64,000 nt of DNA from Streptomyces minutiscleroticus (GTDB taxonomy: Bacteria; Actinomycetota; Actinomycetes; Streptomycetales; Streptomycetaceae). Both the position numbers and the translations under genes were made by a program. Location: the NCBI RefSeq assembly GCF_014650875.1, contig NZ_BMVU01000005.1:186001-250000 (forward strand). The letters are read 5' to 3'. Below, piece after piece: positions 8,366-16,547 of this stretch. Position 1 is the stretch's first letter, and the number at the start of each line of letters is the position of its first letter. The notes below the pieces were generated by a model. That model made no database searches, had not been told where the DNA came from, and saw only the letters and a list, made by a program, of their open reading frames with translations.

Positions 8366-11300
8366 ATGAGCGACCAGCCGCAGCCGCAGCAGCCGAGTGA
8401 GGGCCGGGGATCACGAGATCCCGGCACCCCGCCCGCATCCGCGGCGGACGGGGCGGACGGGGCGGCCGCGACCGACGGAGGGGACGGGGCGGCCGGGTCC
8501 GGCCCGGCCGTCCCGCCCGCCGGGTCCGGCGGAGCCGGCAGGGCCGACGGGCCCCGCCGGACCGACGGAGCCGCCTCCGGGGCCGACGCGGCCCGGAAGT
8601 CCGCCGAGGCCGCAGGGTCCACTGGGACCACAGGGCCCACCCGGGCCACAGGACCCGCCGGGACCGCAGGACCCGCCAAGTCCCCCGGGGCGACGAAGCC
8701 CGGTGGGGCGCCGGAGTCCCGCGGGGCGTCGAAGCCCCCTGGGGGAACGGACTCCCGCGGGACGGCAGAGCCCCGTGGGACGGCGGAGTCCGGCAAGGCC
8801 GCCGGACCTGCGGGTGCCACTCGGCCCACCGACGCCGGTCGGCCCACGGGCGTGACTCGGCCCACTGGTGCCGGTCGGCCCACCGGACCGGCCGGGGCCG
8901 CCGGTGCCCCGAAGTCCTCCGGCGCCGCGGGGTCCTCCGGTCCTGCGGGGCCCGCCGGTGCCGGGACGACCGGCAAGGCCGCGTCCGCCGGTGCGGCGGC
9001 CGCCGGGGCCGCCGGAGCGGGAGCCGCGGGGAACGCCGCGGCGGCCCGGGCGGCCAGGGCCGCCAGAGCCGCCGCCAAGAGGAACGGAACGGCCGGCCCG
9101 GCCGCGGCGAACGGAACGGCCGGGACGCCCGGAGGCACCGGGACGCCCGGAGCCGCCGGGGCCGGCCGGGCGAACCGGACCGCCGGGGCGGCAGGCTCCG
9201 CCGGAGCGGGTGCTGCCGCCGGAGCGGGCGCCGCCGGCTCGGCGAGTGGTGCCCCCAGGGCCGCCGAGACCACCATGCAGCTCGGCAAGTACCCGGCGGC
9301 CGGAGAGCACGGCGCGACCGGAACCGCCGCGTCCGCAGGGGCGGCCGGGGCGCTCGGGGCCACGGCGGCGTTCCCCTCCGCGGACGCCTCCGACGGAGCG
9401 CCCGGCGGCCCCGGGCGGAACGGCGGGTCCGGACAGAACGGCGACTCCGGCAAGCCGGGCAAGTCCGGCAAGGCCAAGCGCCCCAAGCGGACCGGCTGGC
9501 GCCGCCTCGTCCCCACCTGGCGCCTGGTGCTCGGCACGGTCCTCGGCGGACTCCTCGTGCTCATCGGCCTGTTCGCGCTCGGCTACTACATGGTCGAGAT
9601 CCCGGCCGCCAACGCGGCCGCGGTCAAGCAGAGCAACGTCTACCTGTACGCGGACGGCAGCCAGCTCGCCCGCGACGGCGAGGTCGACCGCGAGAACGTG
9701 CCCCTCTCCCAGATCTCCCGCGACATGCAGCACGCCGCGCTCGCCGCGGAGGACCGGGACTTCTACACCGAGTCCGCGGTCGACCCCAAGGCGATGGTCC
9801 GCGCCGCCTGGAACACCCTCACCGGCAAGGGCAAGCAGTCGGGCTCCACGATCACCCAGCAGTACGTGAAGAACTACTACCTGGCGCAGGAGCAGACCGT
9901 CACCCGCAAGGTGAAGGAGTTCTTCATCGCGATCAAGCTGGACCGCGAGAAGAGCAAGGACGAGATCCTCGCGGGCTACCTGAACACCAGCTACTTCGGG
10001 CGCAACGCCTACGGCATCCAGGCCGCCGCCCAGGCCTACTACGGCGTCGACGCCAAGGACCTGACCGCCGACCAGGGCGCCTACCTCGCCACGCTGCTGA
10101 ACGCCCCGAGCGCGTACGACGTGGTGGCCCACCCGCAGAACAAGGGCGCGGCGACGGCCCGCTGGAAGTACGTCCTCAACGGCATGGTCGAGGAGAAGTG
10201 GCTGACCGACTCCGAGCGGTCCGGCTTCGAGTTCCCGACGCCCAAGGAGGCGAAGGGCGCGGCCGGCCTGTCCGGCCAGCGCGGCTACCTCGTGCAGGCC
10301 GTCAAGGACTACCTCTTCGACAACGAGATCATCGACGAGAACACCCTGGAGGCCGGCGGCTACCGCATCACCACCACCCTGCAGAAGAAGAAGCAGGATG
10401 CCTTCGTGAAGGCCGTGGACGACCAGGTGATGGAGAACCTCGACAAGGAGAACCGCAAGGTCGACCGCAACGTCCGCGCGGGCGGCGTCTCCATCGACCC
10501 CAAGACCGGCGAAGTGGTCGCCATGTACGGCGGCATCGACTACACGCAGCAGTACGTCAACAACGCCACCCGCCGCGACTACCAGGTCGGCTCCACCTTC
10601 AAGCCGTTCGTGTTCACCTCGGCCGTGGAGAACGACTCGCGCACCCAGGACGGCCGCGCCATCACCCCGAACACGATCTACGACGGCACGGACCAGCGGC
10701 CGGTGCAGGGCTGGAACGGCGGCTCGTACGCACCCGAGAACGAGGACAACGTCTCGTACGGGCCGATCAGCGTGCGCGAGGCCACCGACAAGTCCGTCAA
10801 CGCCGTGTACGCGCAGATGGCCGTGGACGTCGGGCCCGCCGAGGTCAAGAAGACCGCGGTCGCCCTCGGCCTCCCGTCCGACACCCCGGACATGAACCCC
10901 TACCCCTCCATCGCGCTCGGCACGGCCACGGCGAGCGTGCTCGACATGGCGGAGGCGTACGCGACGCTCGCCAACCACGGCAAACACGGCACGTACACCC
11001 TCGTCTCGAAGATGACCAAGGTGGGCGCGGCGGACGTCCGGCTGCCCGAGCGTTCGGAGAAGCAGGCGATCAGCCGCGAGGCCGCCGACACCACGACCTC
11101 GGTCCTGCAGAGCGTCGTCTCGGGCGGCACCGGCACCGCCGCGCAGGCCGCGGGCCGGCCCGCGGCGGGCAAGACGGGCACCGCCGAGGAGGACAAGGCC
11201 GCCTGGTTCGCGGGCTACACCCCGGAGCTCGCCACGGTCGTCGCCATCATGGGCCAGGACCCCGAGACGGCCGAGCACACCCCGCTGTACAACGCGCTGG

Positions 11301-11830
11301 GGCAGGCCCGCATCAACGGCGGCGGGTACCCCGCGCAGATCTGGGCCCAGTACACCAAGGCGGCGCTGAGCGGCACCGAGGTGAGCGACTTCGACCTCGA
11401 CGTGAAGGAGGGCGGCGGCGACGCGGGGATGCCGACGGGCATGCCGAGCGCCCCGGAGCCCGGCACCGGCGGCACCACCGGCGACGGCACGACCGGCGGC
11501 GGCGACGTCTCGGGCCAGGACGGCGGCCAGGACATCGGCGGCACCACCGGCGGGACGGCCGACGGCGGCACCACGACCGGTGGCACCACCGGCGACGCGA
11601 CGACCGGCACGGGCGGCACCACCGACACCGGCGGGACCACCGGCGACGGCACCGCGACCGGGGGCGGCGCGGCCGACGGCGGCACGAGCACGGGGGCCGT
11701 CGGCGGGACACCGACGACGGGCGGCGTCACCGGCGGCACGGCCGACGGCGGCGCGGGCACGGGCTCGACCGGCGGGACGACCACCGGCACCGGGACAACG
11801 CCCCGGACGCTGAGCGGCCGGGACGACTGA
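8366..11830 (+). CDS. Class A penicillin-binding protein (transglycosylase/transpeptidase) with giant low-complexity ends
   Basis: Bifunctional peptidoglycan synthase of 1154 residues. Residues 1 to about 380 are an Ala/Gly/Pro/Thr-rich cytoplasmic region built of degenerate GPAG/TGPT-like repeats. A transmembrane helix follows near residues 386-410 (VLGGLLVLIGLFALGYYMV). The GT51 transglycosylase domain shows the catalytic Glu462 in EDRDFY and the GSTITQQYVKNYY motif. The transpeptidase domain has S743-x-x-K746 (STFKPF), S810-V-N and K936-T-G. The last 150 residues are Gly/Thr/Asp repeats of the GGTTGDGT type, exposed outside the membrane. The ATG at 8366 was chosen because the frame upstream lacks a plausible site. 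Likely in elongation, sporulation or stress-type wall synthesis; the specific role is not known. Confidence 0.93.
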   Translation: MSDQPQPQQPSEGRGSRDPGTPPASAADGADGAAATDGGDGAAGSGPAVPPAGSGGAGRADGPRRTDGAASGADAARKSAEAAGSTGTTGPTRATGPAGTAGPAKSPGATKPGGAPESRGASKPPGGTDSRGTAEPRGTAESGKAAGPAGATRPTDAGRPTGVTRPTGAGRPTGPAGAAGAPKSSGAAGSSGPAGPAGAGTTGKAASAGAAAAGAAGAGAAGNAAAARAARAARAAAKRNGTAGPAAANGTAGTPGGTGTPGAAGAGRANRTAGAAGSAGAGAAAGAGAAGSASGAPRAAETTMQLGKYPAAGEHGATGTAASAGAAGALGATAAFPSADASDGAPGGPGRNGGSGQNGDSGKPGKSGKAKRPKRTGWRRLVPTWRLVLGTVLGGLLVLIGLFALGYYMVEIPAANAAAVKQSNVYLYADGSQLARDGEVDRENVPLSQISRDMQHAALAAEDRDFYTESAVDPKAMVRAAWNTLTGKGKQSGSTITQQYVKNYYLAQEQTVTRKVKEFFIAIKLDREKSKDEILAGYLNTSYFGRNAYGIQAAAQAYYGVDAKDLTADQGAYLATLLNAPSAYDVVAHPQNKGAATARWKYVLNGMVEEKWLTDSERSGFEFPTPKEAKGAAGLSGQRGYLVQAVKDYLFDNEIIDENTLEAGGYRITTTLQKKKQDAFVKAVDDQVMENLDKENRKVDRNVRAGGVSIDPKTGEVVAMYGGIDYTQQYVNNATRRDYQVGSTFKPFVFTSAVENDSRTQDGRAITPNTIYDGTDQRPVQGWNGGSYAPENEDNVSYGPISVREATDKSVNAVYAQMAVDVGPAEVKKTAVALGLPSDTPDMNPYPSIALGTATASVLDMAEAYATLANHGKHGTYTLVSKMTKVGAADVRLPERSEKQAISREAADTTTSVLQSVVSGGTGTAAQAAGRPAAGKTGTAEEDKAAWFAGYTPELATVVAIMGQDPETAEHTPLYNALGQARINGGGYPAQIWAQYTKAALSGTEVSDFDLDVKEGGGDAGMPTGMPSAPEPGTGGTTGDGTTGGGDVSGQDGGQDIGGTTGGTADGGTTTGGTTGDATTGTGGTTDTGGTTGDGTATGGGAADGGTSTGAVGGTPTTGGVTGGTADGGAGTGSTGGTTTGTGTTPRTLSGRDD

Positions 11831-11842
11831 GCCGCGGGGGAT

Positions 11843-11873
11843 CCGTCCGGGAGGGCCCTGCCCTCCCGGACGG
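11843..11873 (+). terminator. Terminator after the penicillin-binding protein
   Basis: Perfect 14-base-pair GC-rich stem (11843-11856 with 11860-11873) and a 3-base loop, starting 12 bases after the stop codon. The remaining sequence to 12048 is GC-rich with no supported gene. Confidence 0.8.
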
Positions 11874-12048
11874 GTCCGGACGCCGACGGGCCCCGGTCCG
11901 GACCACCGCACCTGGTGACCCGGACCGGGGCCCGCGCATTCCGTACGGCGGCGCGCCCGCGCGTCCCGCGCCCGGATGCGCCCCGGACGTTCCGTGCGGG
12001 CCTCGCCCTTCGTACGGGCCGGACGCTCCGTACGGGGCGTGCGGCGGC

Positions 12049-12369
12049 TCAGTGCCCGGAGGTGGCCTTCAGGCCGACCACGGCCACCAGCAGCAGGCAG
12101 ACGAAGAAGATCCGGGCCGCCGTCGCCGGCTCGCCCAGCACGACCATGCCGAGGACCGCCGCGCCGGCCGCGCCGATGCCGACCCACACGCCGTAGGCGG
12201 TCCCGATGGGCAGCGTCCTGGTGGCGTACGACAGCAGGAGCATGCTCGCGACGATCCCGGCGCCGGTGAGCACGCTCGGCACGAGCCGGGTGAAACCGTC
12301 GGTGTACTTCATCCCGACCGACCAGGCGACTTCCAGCAGACCGGCGACGACGAGCAGGAACCAGGCCAT
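12049..12369 (-). CDS. sugE: Gdx/SugE guanidinium exporter, small multidrug resistance family
   Basis: Four-helix SMR protein of 106 residues that exchanges guanidinium for protons as an antiparallel dimer. The order of hydrophobic segments and the motifs WFLLVVAGLLEVAWSVGMKY, GTAYGVWVGIGAAGAA and VLGEPA follow E. coli SugE nearly residue for residue. The essential Glu in helix 1 is the E of LLEVAW. The ATG has a GGAGG site 8 bases upstream. A guanidine-III riboswitch sits in the 5' leader, which makes guanidinium the substrate with high confidence. Monocistronic. Confidence 0.95.
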   Translation of the reverse strand: MAWFLLVVAGLLEVAWSVGMKYTDGFTRLVPSVLTGAGIVASMLLLSYATRTLPIGTAYGVWVGIGAAGAAVLGMVVLGEPATAARIFFVCLLLVAVVGLKATSGH

Positions 12370-12403
12370 GAGAGGCACCTCCGTATGAGAGATCAACAGG
12401 GGT

Positions 12404-12444
12404 GCGTCGTCTTTGCCTGTCCCGGTACGGCGCGTCTCGTCGGG
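12404..12444 (-). promoter_or_regulatory. Guanidine-III riboswitch (ykkC-III / mini class) upstream of sugE
   Basis: On the minus strand a 41-base element begins CCCGACGAGACGCGCCG and ends GGCAAAGACGACGC, 34 bases before the sugE ATG. It has the same length, and the same conserved ACGAG, CGCCGUAC, CAGG and AAGACG blocks, as the Thermobifida fusca guanidine-III aptamer as I remember it. The P1 stem is covarying: CCCG pairs with CGGG here, CCGG with CCGG in the reference. The pseudoknot GCGCCGU/ACGACGC keeps six of seven pairs, with one C-A opposition. The family turns on guanidinium exporters when guanidine binds. Confidence 0.9.
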
Positions 12445-12494
12445 TGCCTTCCACGGTAGCCGAGCGGGCGCGGGAAGAGCGGTGCGGAAGACAC

Positions 12495-12526
12495 CGGGGG
12501 CCGGTGACAACGGTCACCGGCCCCCG
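12495..12526 (-). terminator. Terminator of the GroES-like gene
   Basis: Perfect 14-base-pair stem (12495-12508 with 12513-12526) with a 4-base loop. It lies between the GroES-like gene and the sugE leader, so it isolates the riboswitch-controlled transcript from read-through. Confidence 0.8.
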
Positions 12527-12626
12527 TGCGCAGCCCTCTTCCCGGACGCGCCCGCGGCCGCCCGGTGCTCCGGCGCGTCCTGCGGCGCCGCGCCCGAGGG
12601 GCGCGGCGTCACGGGGCCGCAGACAC

Positions 12627-12983
12627 CTACAGGTACAGCCCGGTGGAGTCCTCGGACCCCTCGAAGCGGTCCGCGGCCACCGCGTGCAGGTCGCGCTCGC
12701 GCATCAGCACGTACGCGATGCCCCGCACCTCGACCTCGGCCCGGTCCTCCGGGTCGTACAGGACGCGGTCGCCCGGCTCCACCGTGCGGACGTTCTGCCC
12801 GACCGCAACGACCTCCGCCCAGGCCAGGCGCCGGCCGACCGCCGCGGTGGCCGGGATCAGGATGCCGCCGCCGGACCGGCGCTCACCCTCGGAGGCGTCC
12901 TGCCGCACCAGCACGCGGTCGTGCAGCATACGGATGGGCAGTTTGTCGTCTTGCGTGCTGTGCTCAGTCGTGTTGGCGCTCAC
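12627..12983 (-). CDS. GroES-like (Cpn10 fold) protein
   Basis: Protein of 118 residues with a co-chaperonin 10 domain from about residue 15 (LPIRMLHDRVLVRQD, then SGGGILIPATA, AEVVAVGQNVRTVEPGDRVLYDP). There is no adjacent chaperonin gene, and the mobile-loop region is ERRSGGGILIPA, shorter and different from true GroES. The C-terminal 30 residues are acidic. It may be a stand-alone GroES paralogue common in Streptomyces; the partner is unknown. GTG start; followed by its own terminator. Confidence 0.82.
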   Translation of the reverse strand: MSANTTEHSTQDDKLPIRMLHDRVLVRQDASEGERRSGGGILIPATAAVGRRLAWAEVVAVGQNVRTVEPGDRVLYDPEDRAEVEVRGIAYVLMRERDLHAVAADRFEGSEDSTGLYL

Positions 12984-13027
12984 GGTCCGAAACCTACCTG
13001 GCTTTCCGGCGGGCGTACGCCGCCGGG

Positions 13028-13363
13028 TCAGCCCTTGCGGCGGCTGTTCACCACCAGGAGCCCGACCAGGCCCACCGCGACGAGCGCCACGGGCACGATC
13101 CGCTCCAGGCGCGGCGCGCCCGCCTCCGTGACGAACTGGTGCTTCACGTCGGTGACGACCCGGTTCACGCCCACGTACGCGCGGCCGAGCGAGTGGTCGA
13201 CGCTGGAGGCGACCTTGGCCTTGGCGTCGCCGACGATCGTCTTCGGGTGCACCCGGACGCCGATCTCGTCCAGCGTCTCGGCGAGGTTCTCCCGGCGGCG
13301 CTTGATGTCCGCCTCGATCTGCGCCGGAGTCCTGGTGTCCGGCGTGCTCGACGTGTCCGTCAC
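13028..13363 (-). CDS. DUF3618 domain membrane protein
   Basis: Protein of 111 residues. An N-terminal helical segment RTPAQIEADIKRRRENLAETLDEIG is the signature of DUF3618. A Lys/Val-rich amphipathic middle follows, then a single C-terminal membrane helix (IVPVALVAVGLVGLLVV) ending in a positive tail (NSRRKG). Tail-anchored topology with the N-terminus in the cytoplasm is likely. Function unknown; the family is common in actinobacteria next to envelope genes. GTG start; divergent from bcp. Confidence 0.85.
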   Translation of the reverse strand: MTDTSSTPDTRTPAQIEADIKRRRENLAETLDEIGVRVHPKTIVGDAKAKVASSVDHSLGRAYVGVNRVVTDVKHQFVTEAGAPRLERIVPVALVAVGLVGLLVVNSRRKG

Positions 13364-13494
13364 CGCGTTGCCTCCGTGGTCGTATAAGGGATGTTCTGTT
13401 CTGGTGGACAGTCTGTCAGCTCCGCCCGCCGCACACCGCCCGGCACCCCCATTACGCTCGGGTCCGTCATCACGTACCCGCTAGGAGACCCCAG

Positions 13495-13962
13495 ATGAGC
13501 GAGCGACTTCAGCCCGGCGACACCGCCCCCGCCTTCACCCTGCCCGACGCCGACGGCAACGAGGTCTCCCTGGCCGGCTACAAGGGCCGCAAGGTCATCG
13601 TCTACTTCTACCCGGCGGCCCTCACCCCCGGCTGCACGAAGCAGGCCTGCGACTTCACGGACAACCTCGACGTGCTGGCCGGCGCCGGCTACGACGTGAT
13701 CGGCGTCTCCCCCGACAGGCCGGAGAAGCTGGCGAAGTTCCGCGAGCAGGAGAACCTGCGGGTCACGCTGGTCTCCGACCCCTCCAAGGAGGTCCTGGAG
13801 GCGTACGGCGCCTTCGGCGAGAAGAAGCTGTACGGCAAGACGGTGACCGGTGTCATCCGCTCCACGGTGGTCGTGGACGAGGACGGCAAGGTCGAGCGGG
13901 CGCTCTACAACGTCAAGGCCACGGGCCACGTAGCCAAGATCATCAAGGACCTGGGCATCTGA
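13495..13962 (+). CDS. bcp: Thioredoxin-dependent peroxiredoxin, Bcp/PrxQ type
   Basis: Thiol peroxidase of 155 residues that reduces hydrogen peroxide and organic hydroperoxides in the cytoplasm. The active-site block is YFYPAALTPGCTKQACDF, with peroxidatic Cys47 and resolving Cys52 five residues apart as in the alpha-type PrxQ subgroup. The usual Lys/Ser of the PKASTPGC motif is Ala here (AALTPGC), a minor variation. The C-terminus with STVVVDEDGKVERALYNVKATGH is standard. An AGGAGACC ribosome-binding site precedes the ATG. Monocistronic, ending at the terminator at 14131. Confidence 0.95.
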   Translation: MSERLQPGDTAPAFTLPDADGNEVSLAGYKGRKVIVYFYPAALTPGCTKQACDFTDNLDVLAGAGYDVIGVSPDRPEKLAKFREQENLRVTLVSDPSKEVLEAYGAFGEKKLYGKTVTGVIRSTVVVDEDGKVERALYNVKATGHVAKIIKDLGI

Positions 13963-14130
13963 CCGCCCGGCACGGCGGGGCACGGGGCGGGGCCGGAACG
14001 GGCGGCAGGTCCGACGCGGACGGCTGCCCCGGCCCGGTGCCCCTGAGCGGTCCTGCGCGGACGACCGGCCCGGCGCCCCCGGCCGGTGCCTGCCCCTCAC
14101 GTTGCGTCCACTCGATACCGCCTTTGTGAT

Positions 14131-14156
14131 GAAAGTCCCCGGCCACGGGGACTTTC
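14131..14156 (+). terminator. Terminator between bcp and the ProP-like transporter
   Basis: Perfect 11-base-pair stem (14131-14141 with 14146-14156), loop of 4, followed by GTTT. It lies 168 bases after bcp and 70 bases before the next ATG, so it could also act as an attenuator of the downstream transporter. Confidence 0.7.
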
Positions 14157-14226
14157 GTTTGCACCGGCCATCGCCGAGCAGGTGATCCTGCGAACCACGT
14201 GTATCCGGAAACGGAAGGATCACTCC

Positions 14227-15735
14227 ATGACGGCCACCGAGCACGATCCCGTCGAGGCCGTTGCCGATCCCGAAGCGGTGAAGCGCCACCCCGCCCTGTT
14301 CAGAGCGGTCAGACGGCGCAGAAACCCGCCGCTGCGGCGCACCGACATCACCGTCACCGACGAGGCGGCGGTCAAGCGCGCGGTCAAAGCCGCCTCCCTC
14401 GGCAACGCCATGGAGTGGTTCGACTTCGGCATCTACAGCTATCTGGCCGTCACCATCGGCCACGTGTTCTTCCCGTCCGGGAACGACACGGTCCAGCTGC
14501 TGTCGTCCTTCGCCACCTTCGCCGTCTCCTTCCTGGTGCGGCCCGTCGGCGGCATGGTCTTCGGCCCGATGGGCGACAAGGTCGGCCGCAAGAAGGTGCT
14601 CGCCCTCACCATGATCATGATGGCGGTCGGCACCTTCGCCATCGGCCTGATCCCCTCGTACGCCACCATCGGCTTCTGGGCACCCGTCCTGCTGATCCTC
14701 TTCCGGCTGGTCCAGGGCTTCTCCACCGGCGGCGAGTACGGCGGCGCCTCCACCTTCATCGCCGAGTACGCGCCCGACAAGAAGCGCGGCTTCTTCGGCA
14801 GCTTCCTGGAGTTCGGCACGCTTGCCGGCTACGTCGGCGCGGCCGGTCTCGTCACGCTCCTCACCGCGCTGCTGGGCAGCGACGGCATGGAGTCCTGGGG
14901 CTGGCGCGTCCCGTTCCTGGTCGCCGGGCCCATCGGCCTCGTCGGCCTCTACCTGCGGCTGCGCCTGGACGAGACGCCCGCCTTCCAGAAGCTGGAGGAG
15001 GAGTCCGCGCACAAGGCGGGCGACGCCGCCTCCGCCGTCGAGACGACCGCCAAGGGCGACCTCGCGAAGATCTTCCGGAACTACTGGCCGACGCTCATCC
15101 TCTGCGTCTGCCTGGTCGGCGCCTACAACATCACCGACTACATGCTGCTGTCGTACATGCCGACGTACCTGTCCGACGAGATGGGCTACTCCGAGGCGCA
15201 CGGCCTGCTGATCCTCATCGCCACCATGCTGGTCCTGATGGCGGTCATCGCCCAGATCGGCAGGCTCTCCGACCGCTACGGCCGCAAGCCGCTGCTGATG
15301 ACCGGCATGCTCGGCTTCCTCGTCCTGTCCGCCCCGGCCTTCCTGCTGGTCCAGCAGGGCGGCCTGGTCGCCGTCTCGGCGGGCATGCTGATGCTCGGCC
15401 TCTCCCTGGTCTGCATGCTCGGCACGATGTCCGCGGCGCTCCCCGCCCTGTTCCCGACCCAGGTCCGCTACGGCTCCCTGTCGGTCGGCTACAACCTCTC
15501 CGCCTCGCTCTTCGGCGGCACGACGCCCCTGGTGATCACGGCCCTGATCAGCGCCACCGGCTCGGAGATGATGCCCGCCTACTACGCGATGGCCGCGGCC
15601 CTGGTCGGCGTCGTCGCGGTCGCCTGCATGAAGGAGACGGCCCGGAAGCCCCTGGCCGGCTCCCCTCCGTCGGTGGGCACCCCCGAGGAGGCGGCCCGCC
15701 TGGTGGAGGCCCAGGCACCGACGCCGCGGTTCTGA
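14227..15735 (+). CDS. ProP-like MFS transporter (metabolite:H+ symporter family)
   Basis: Inner-membrane symporter of 502 residues. After a 55-residue charged N-terminus, helix 1 begins with the family-typical SLGNAMEWFDFGIYSYLAV. Other landmarks are the motif-A region GDKVGRKKVL, the GFSTGGEYGGASTFIAEY motif in helix 5, and RLSDRYGRKPLL in the second half. This is the signature of proline/betaine/citrate/alpha-ketoglutarate symporters (MHS group), most like ProP. Uptake of a compatible solute such as proline or betaine is the best guess; the long C-terminal coiled coil of osmosensing ProP is absent. The ATG has a GGAAGG site. Confidence 0.9.
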   Translation: MTATEHDPVEAVADPEAVKRHPALFRAVRRRRNPPLRRTDITVTDEAAVKRAVKAASLGNAMEWFDFGIYSYLAVTIGHVFFPSGNDTVQLLSSFATFAVSFLVRPVGGMVFGPMGDKVGRKKVLALTMIMMAVGTFAIGLIPSYATIGFWAPVLLILFRLVQGFSTGGEYGGASTFIAEYAPDKKRGFFGSFLEFGTLAGYVGAAGLVTLLTALLGSDGMESWGWRVPFLVAGPIGLVGLYLRLRLDETPAFQKLEEESAHKAGDAASAVETTAKGDLAKIFRNYWPTLILCVCLVGAYNITDYMLLSYMPTYLSDEMGYSEAHGLLILIATMLVLMAVIAQIGRLSDRYGRKPLLMTGMLGFLVLSAPAFLLVQQGGLVAVSAGMLMLGLSLVCMLGTMSAALPALFPTQVRYGSLSVGYNLSASLFGGTTPLVITALISATGSEMMPAYYAMAAALVGVVAVACMKETARKPLAGSPPSVGTPEEAARLVEAQAPTPRF

Positions 15736-15763
15736 GGCCCGCCCCCAGGATCCCGTCCCTCCC

Positions 15764-15801
15764 GAACGGCCCGCCCGGACATGATCCGGCACGGGCCGTT
15801 C
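15764..15801 (+). terminator. Terminator after the ProP-like gene
   Basis: Ten-base-pair stem (15764-15773 with 15792-15801) enclosing a second small CCGG stem, 28 bases after the stop codon. Confidence 0.7.
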
Positions 15802-15884
15802 CGCATACCGCGCGTGACAGGCCGACGACCGGTTCGTTGCTCCGTACGAGGTCGCGAACACGTGACCGGAGCGGAGGAGGAGCC

Positions 15885-16547
15885 GTGGGGGCCAGCGTGT
15901 ACACCAAGGAGCGGCTGGAGGAGGCGGCCCGGGGAGCCCGGACGCTGTCGGAGGCGCTGGAGAGGCTGGGGATCGATCCGAGGAGTCCGACCCGGCGTTA
16001 CGTCCTGGGGCGGATGAGGAAGCTGGGGGTGGACATCTCGCACTTCGAGCGGGAGGGGGCGAAGTGGACGAGAGAGATCCTCGAGCCCGTGGTCGCCCGG
16101 TCGACCAGCGTCTACGAGGTCCTGCGCCGGCTCGGGCTCGATCCGGTCGGCGGGCACCACACGAACATCTCGCGGCGCATCAGGACCTACGGCATCGACA
16201 CCTCGCACTTCACACCGACGGTGCGTACGGAGCGGCAGCGTCACAACCAACGCCGTCGCTCCGCCGGAGAAATCCTCGTCGAGGACACCTCGGCACACAC
16301 TTCGCGCGTTCCGAGCAGCCGGCTGAAAAGAGCGCTGCGCGAACTCGGTGTCGACGAGCGCTGCGCACAGTGCGGGATCGAAGCGACGTGGCTCGGCGAA
16401 CCGCTGCCGCTCGAGGTCGACCACGTCAATGGCGATTGGCGGGACAACCGCGTCGAGAACTTGCGCATGTTGTGCCCCAACTGCCACTCGACCACGGACA
16501 GCTACCGAGGCCGCGCCAAGTCACGTACCAAAGGCCGCACCCCATGA
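15885..16547 (+). CDS. HNH endonuclease with two DTSHF-type repeat modules (first of a pair)
   Basis: Predicted HNH nuclease of 220 residues. The N-terminal two thirds hold two copies of a roughly 50-residue module: YTKERLEEAARG...LGVDISHF and WTREILEPVVAR...YGIDTSHF. Each has a helix-turn-helix look (LSEALERLG / VYEVLRRLG). The C-terminal HNH domain has a zinc pair CAQCG, the HNH core LEVDHVNGDWRDNRVENLRMLCPNCH, and a basic tail. A GGAGGAGG site precedes the GTG. It overlaps the next gene by ATGA, so the two are translationally coupled. The DNA target is unknown; no integrase or methylase lies next to it. Confidence 0.85.
   Translation: MGASVYTKERLEEAARGARTLSEALERLGIDPRSPTRRYVLGRMRKLGVDISHFEREGAKWTREILEPVVARSTSVYEVLRRLGLDPVGGHHTNISRRIRTYGIDTSHFTPTVRTERQRHNQRRRSAGEILVEDTSAHTSRVPSSRLKRALRELGVDERCAQCGIEATWLGEPLPLEVDHVNGDWRDNRVENLRMLCPNCHSTTDSYRGRAKSRTKGRTP

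Noticed and set aside
8411..12517. Very long minus-strand frame opposite the penicillin-binding protein
   Set aside because: No domain, and it crosses the real gene, terminator and sugE. The plus-strand frame has all catalytic motifs.
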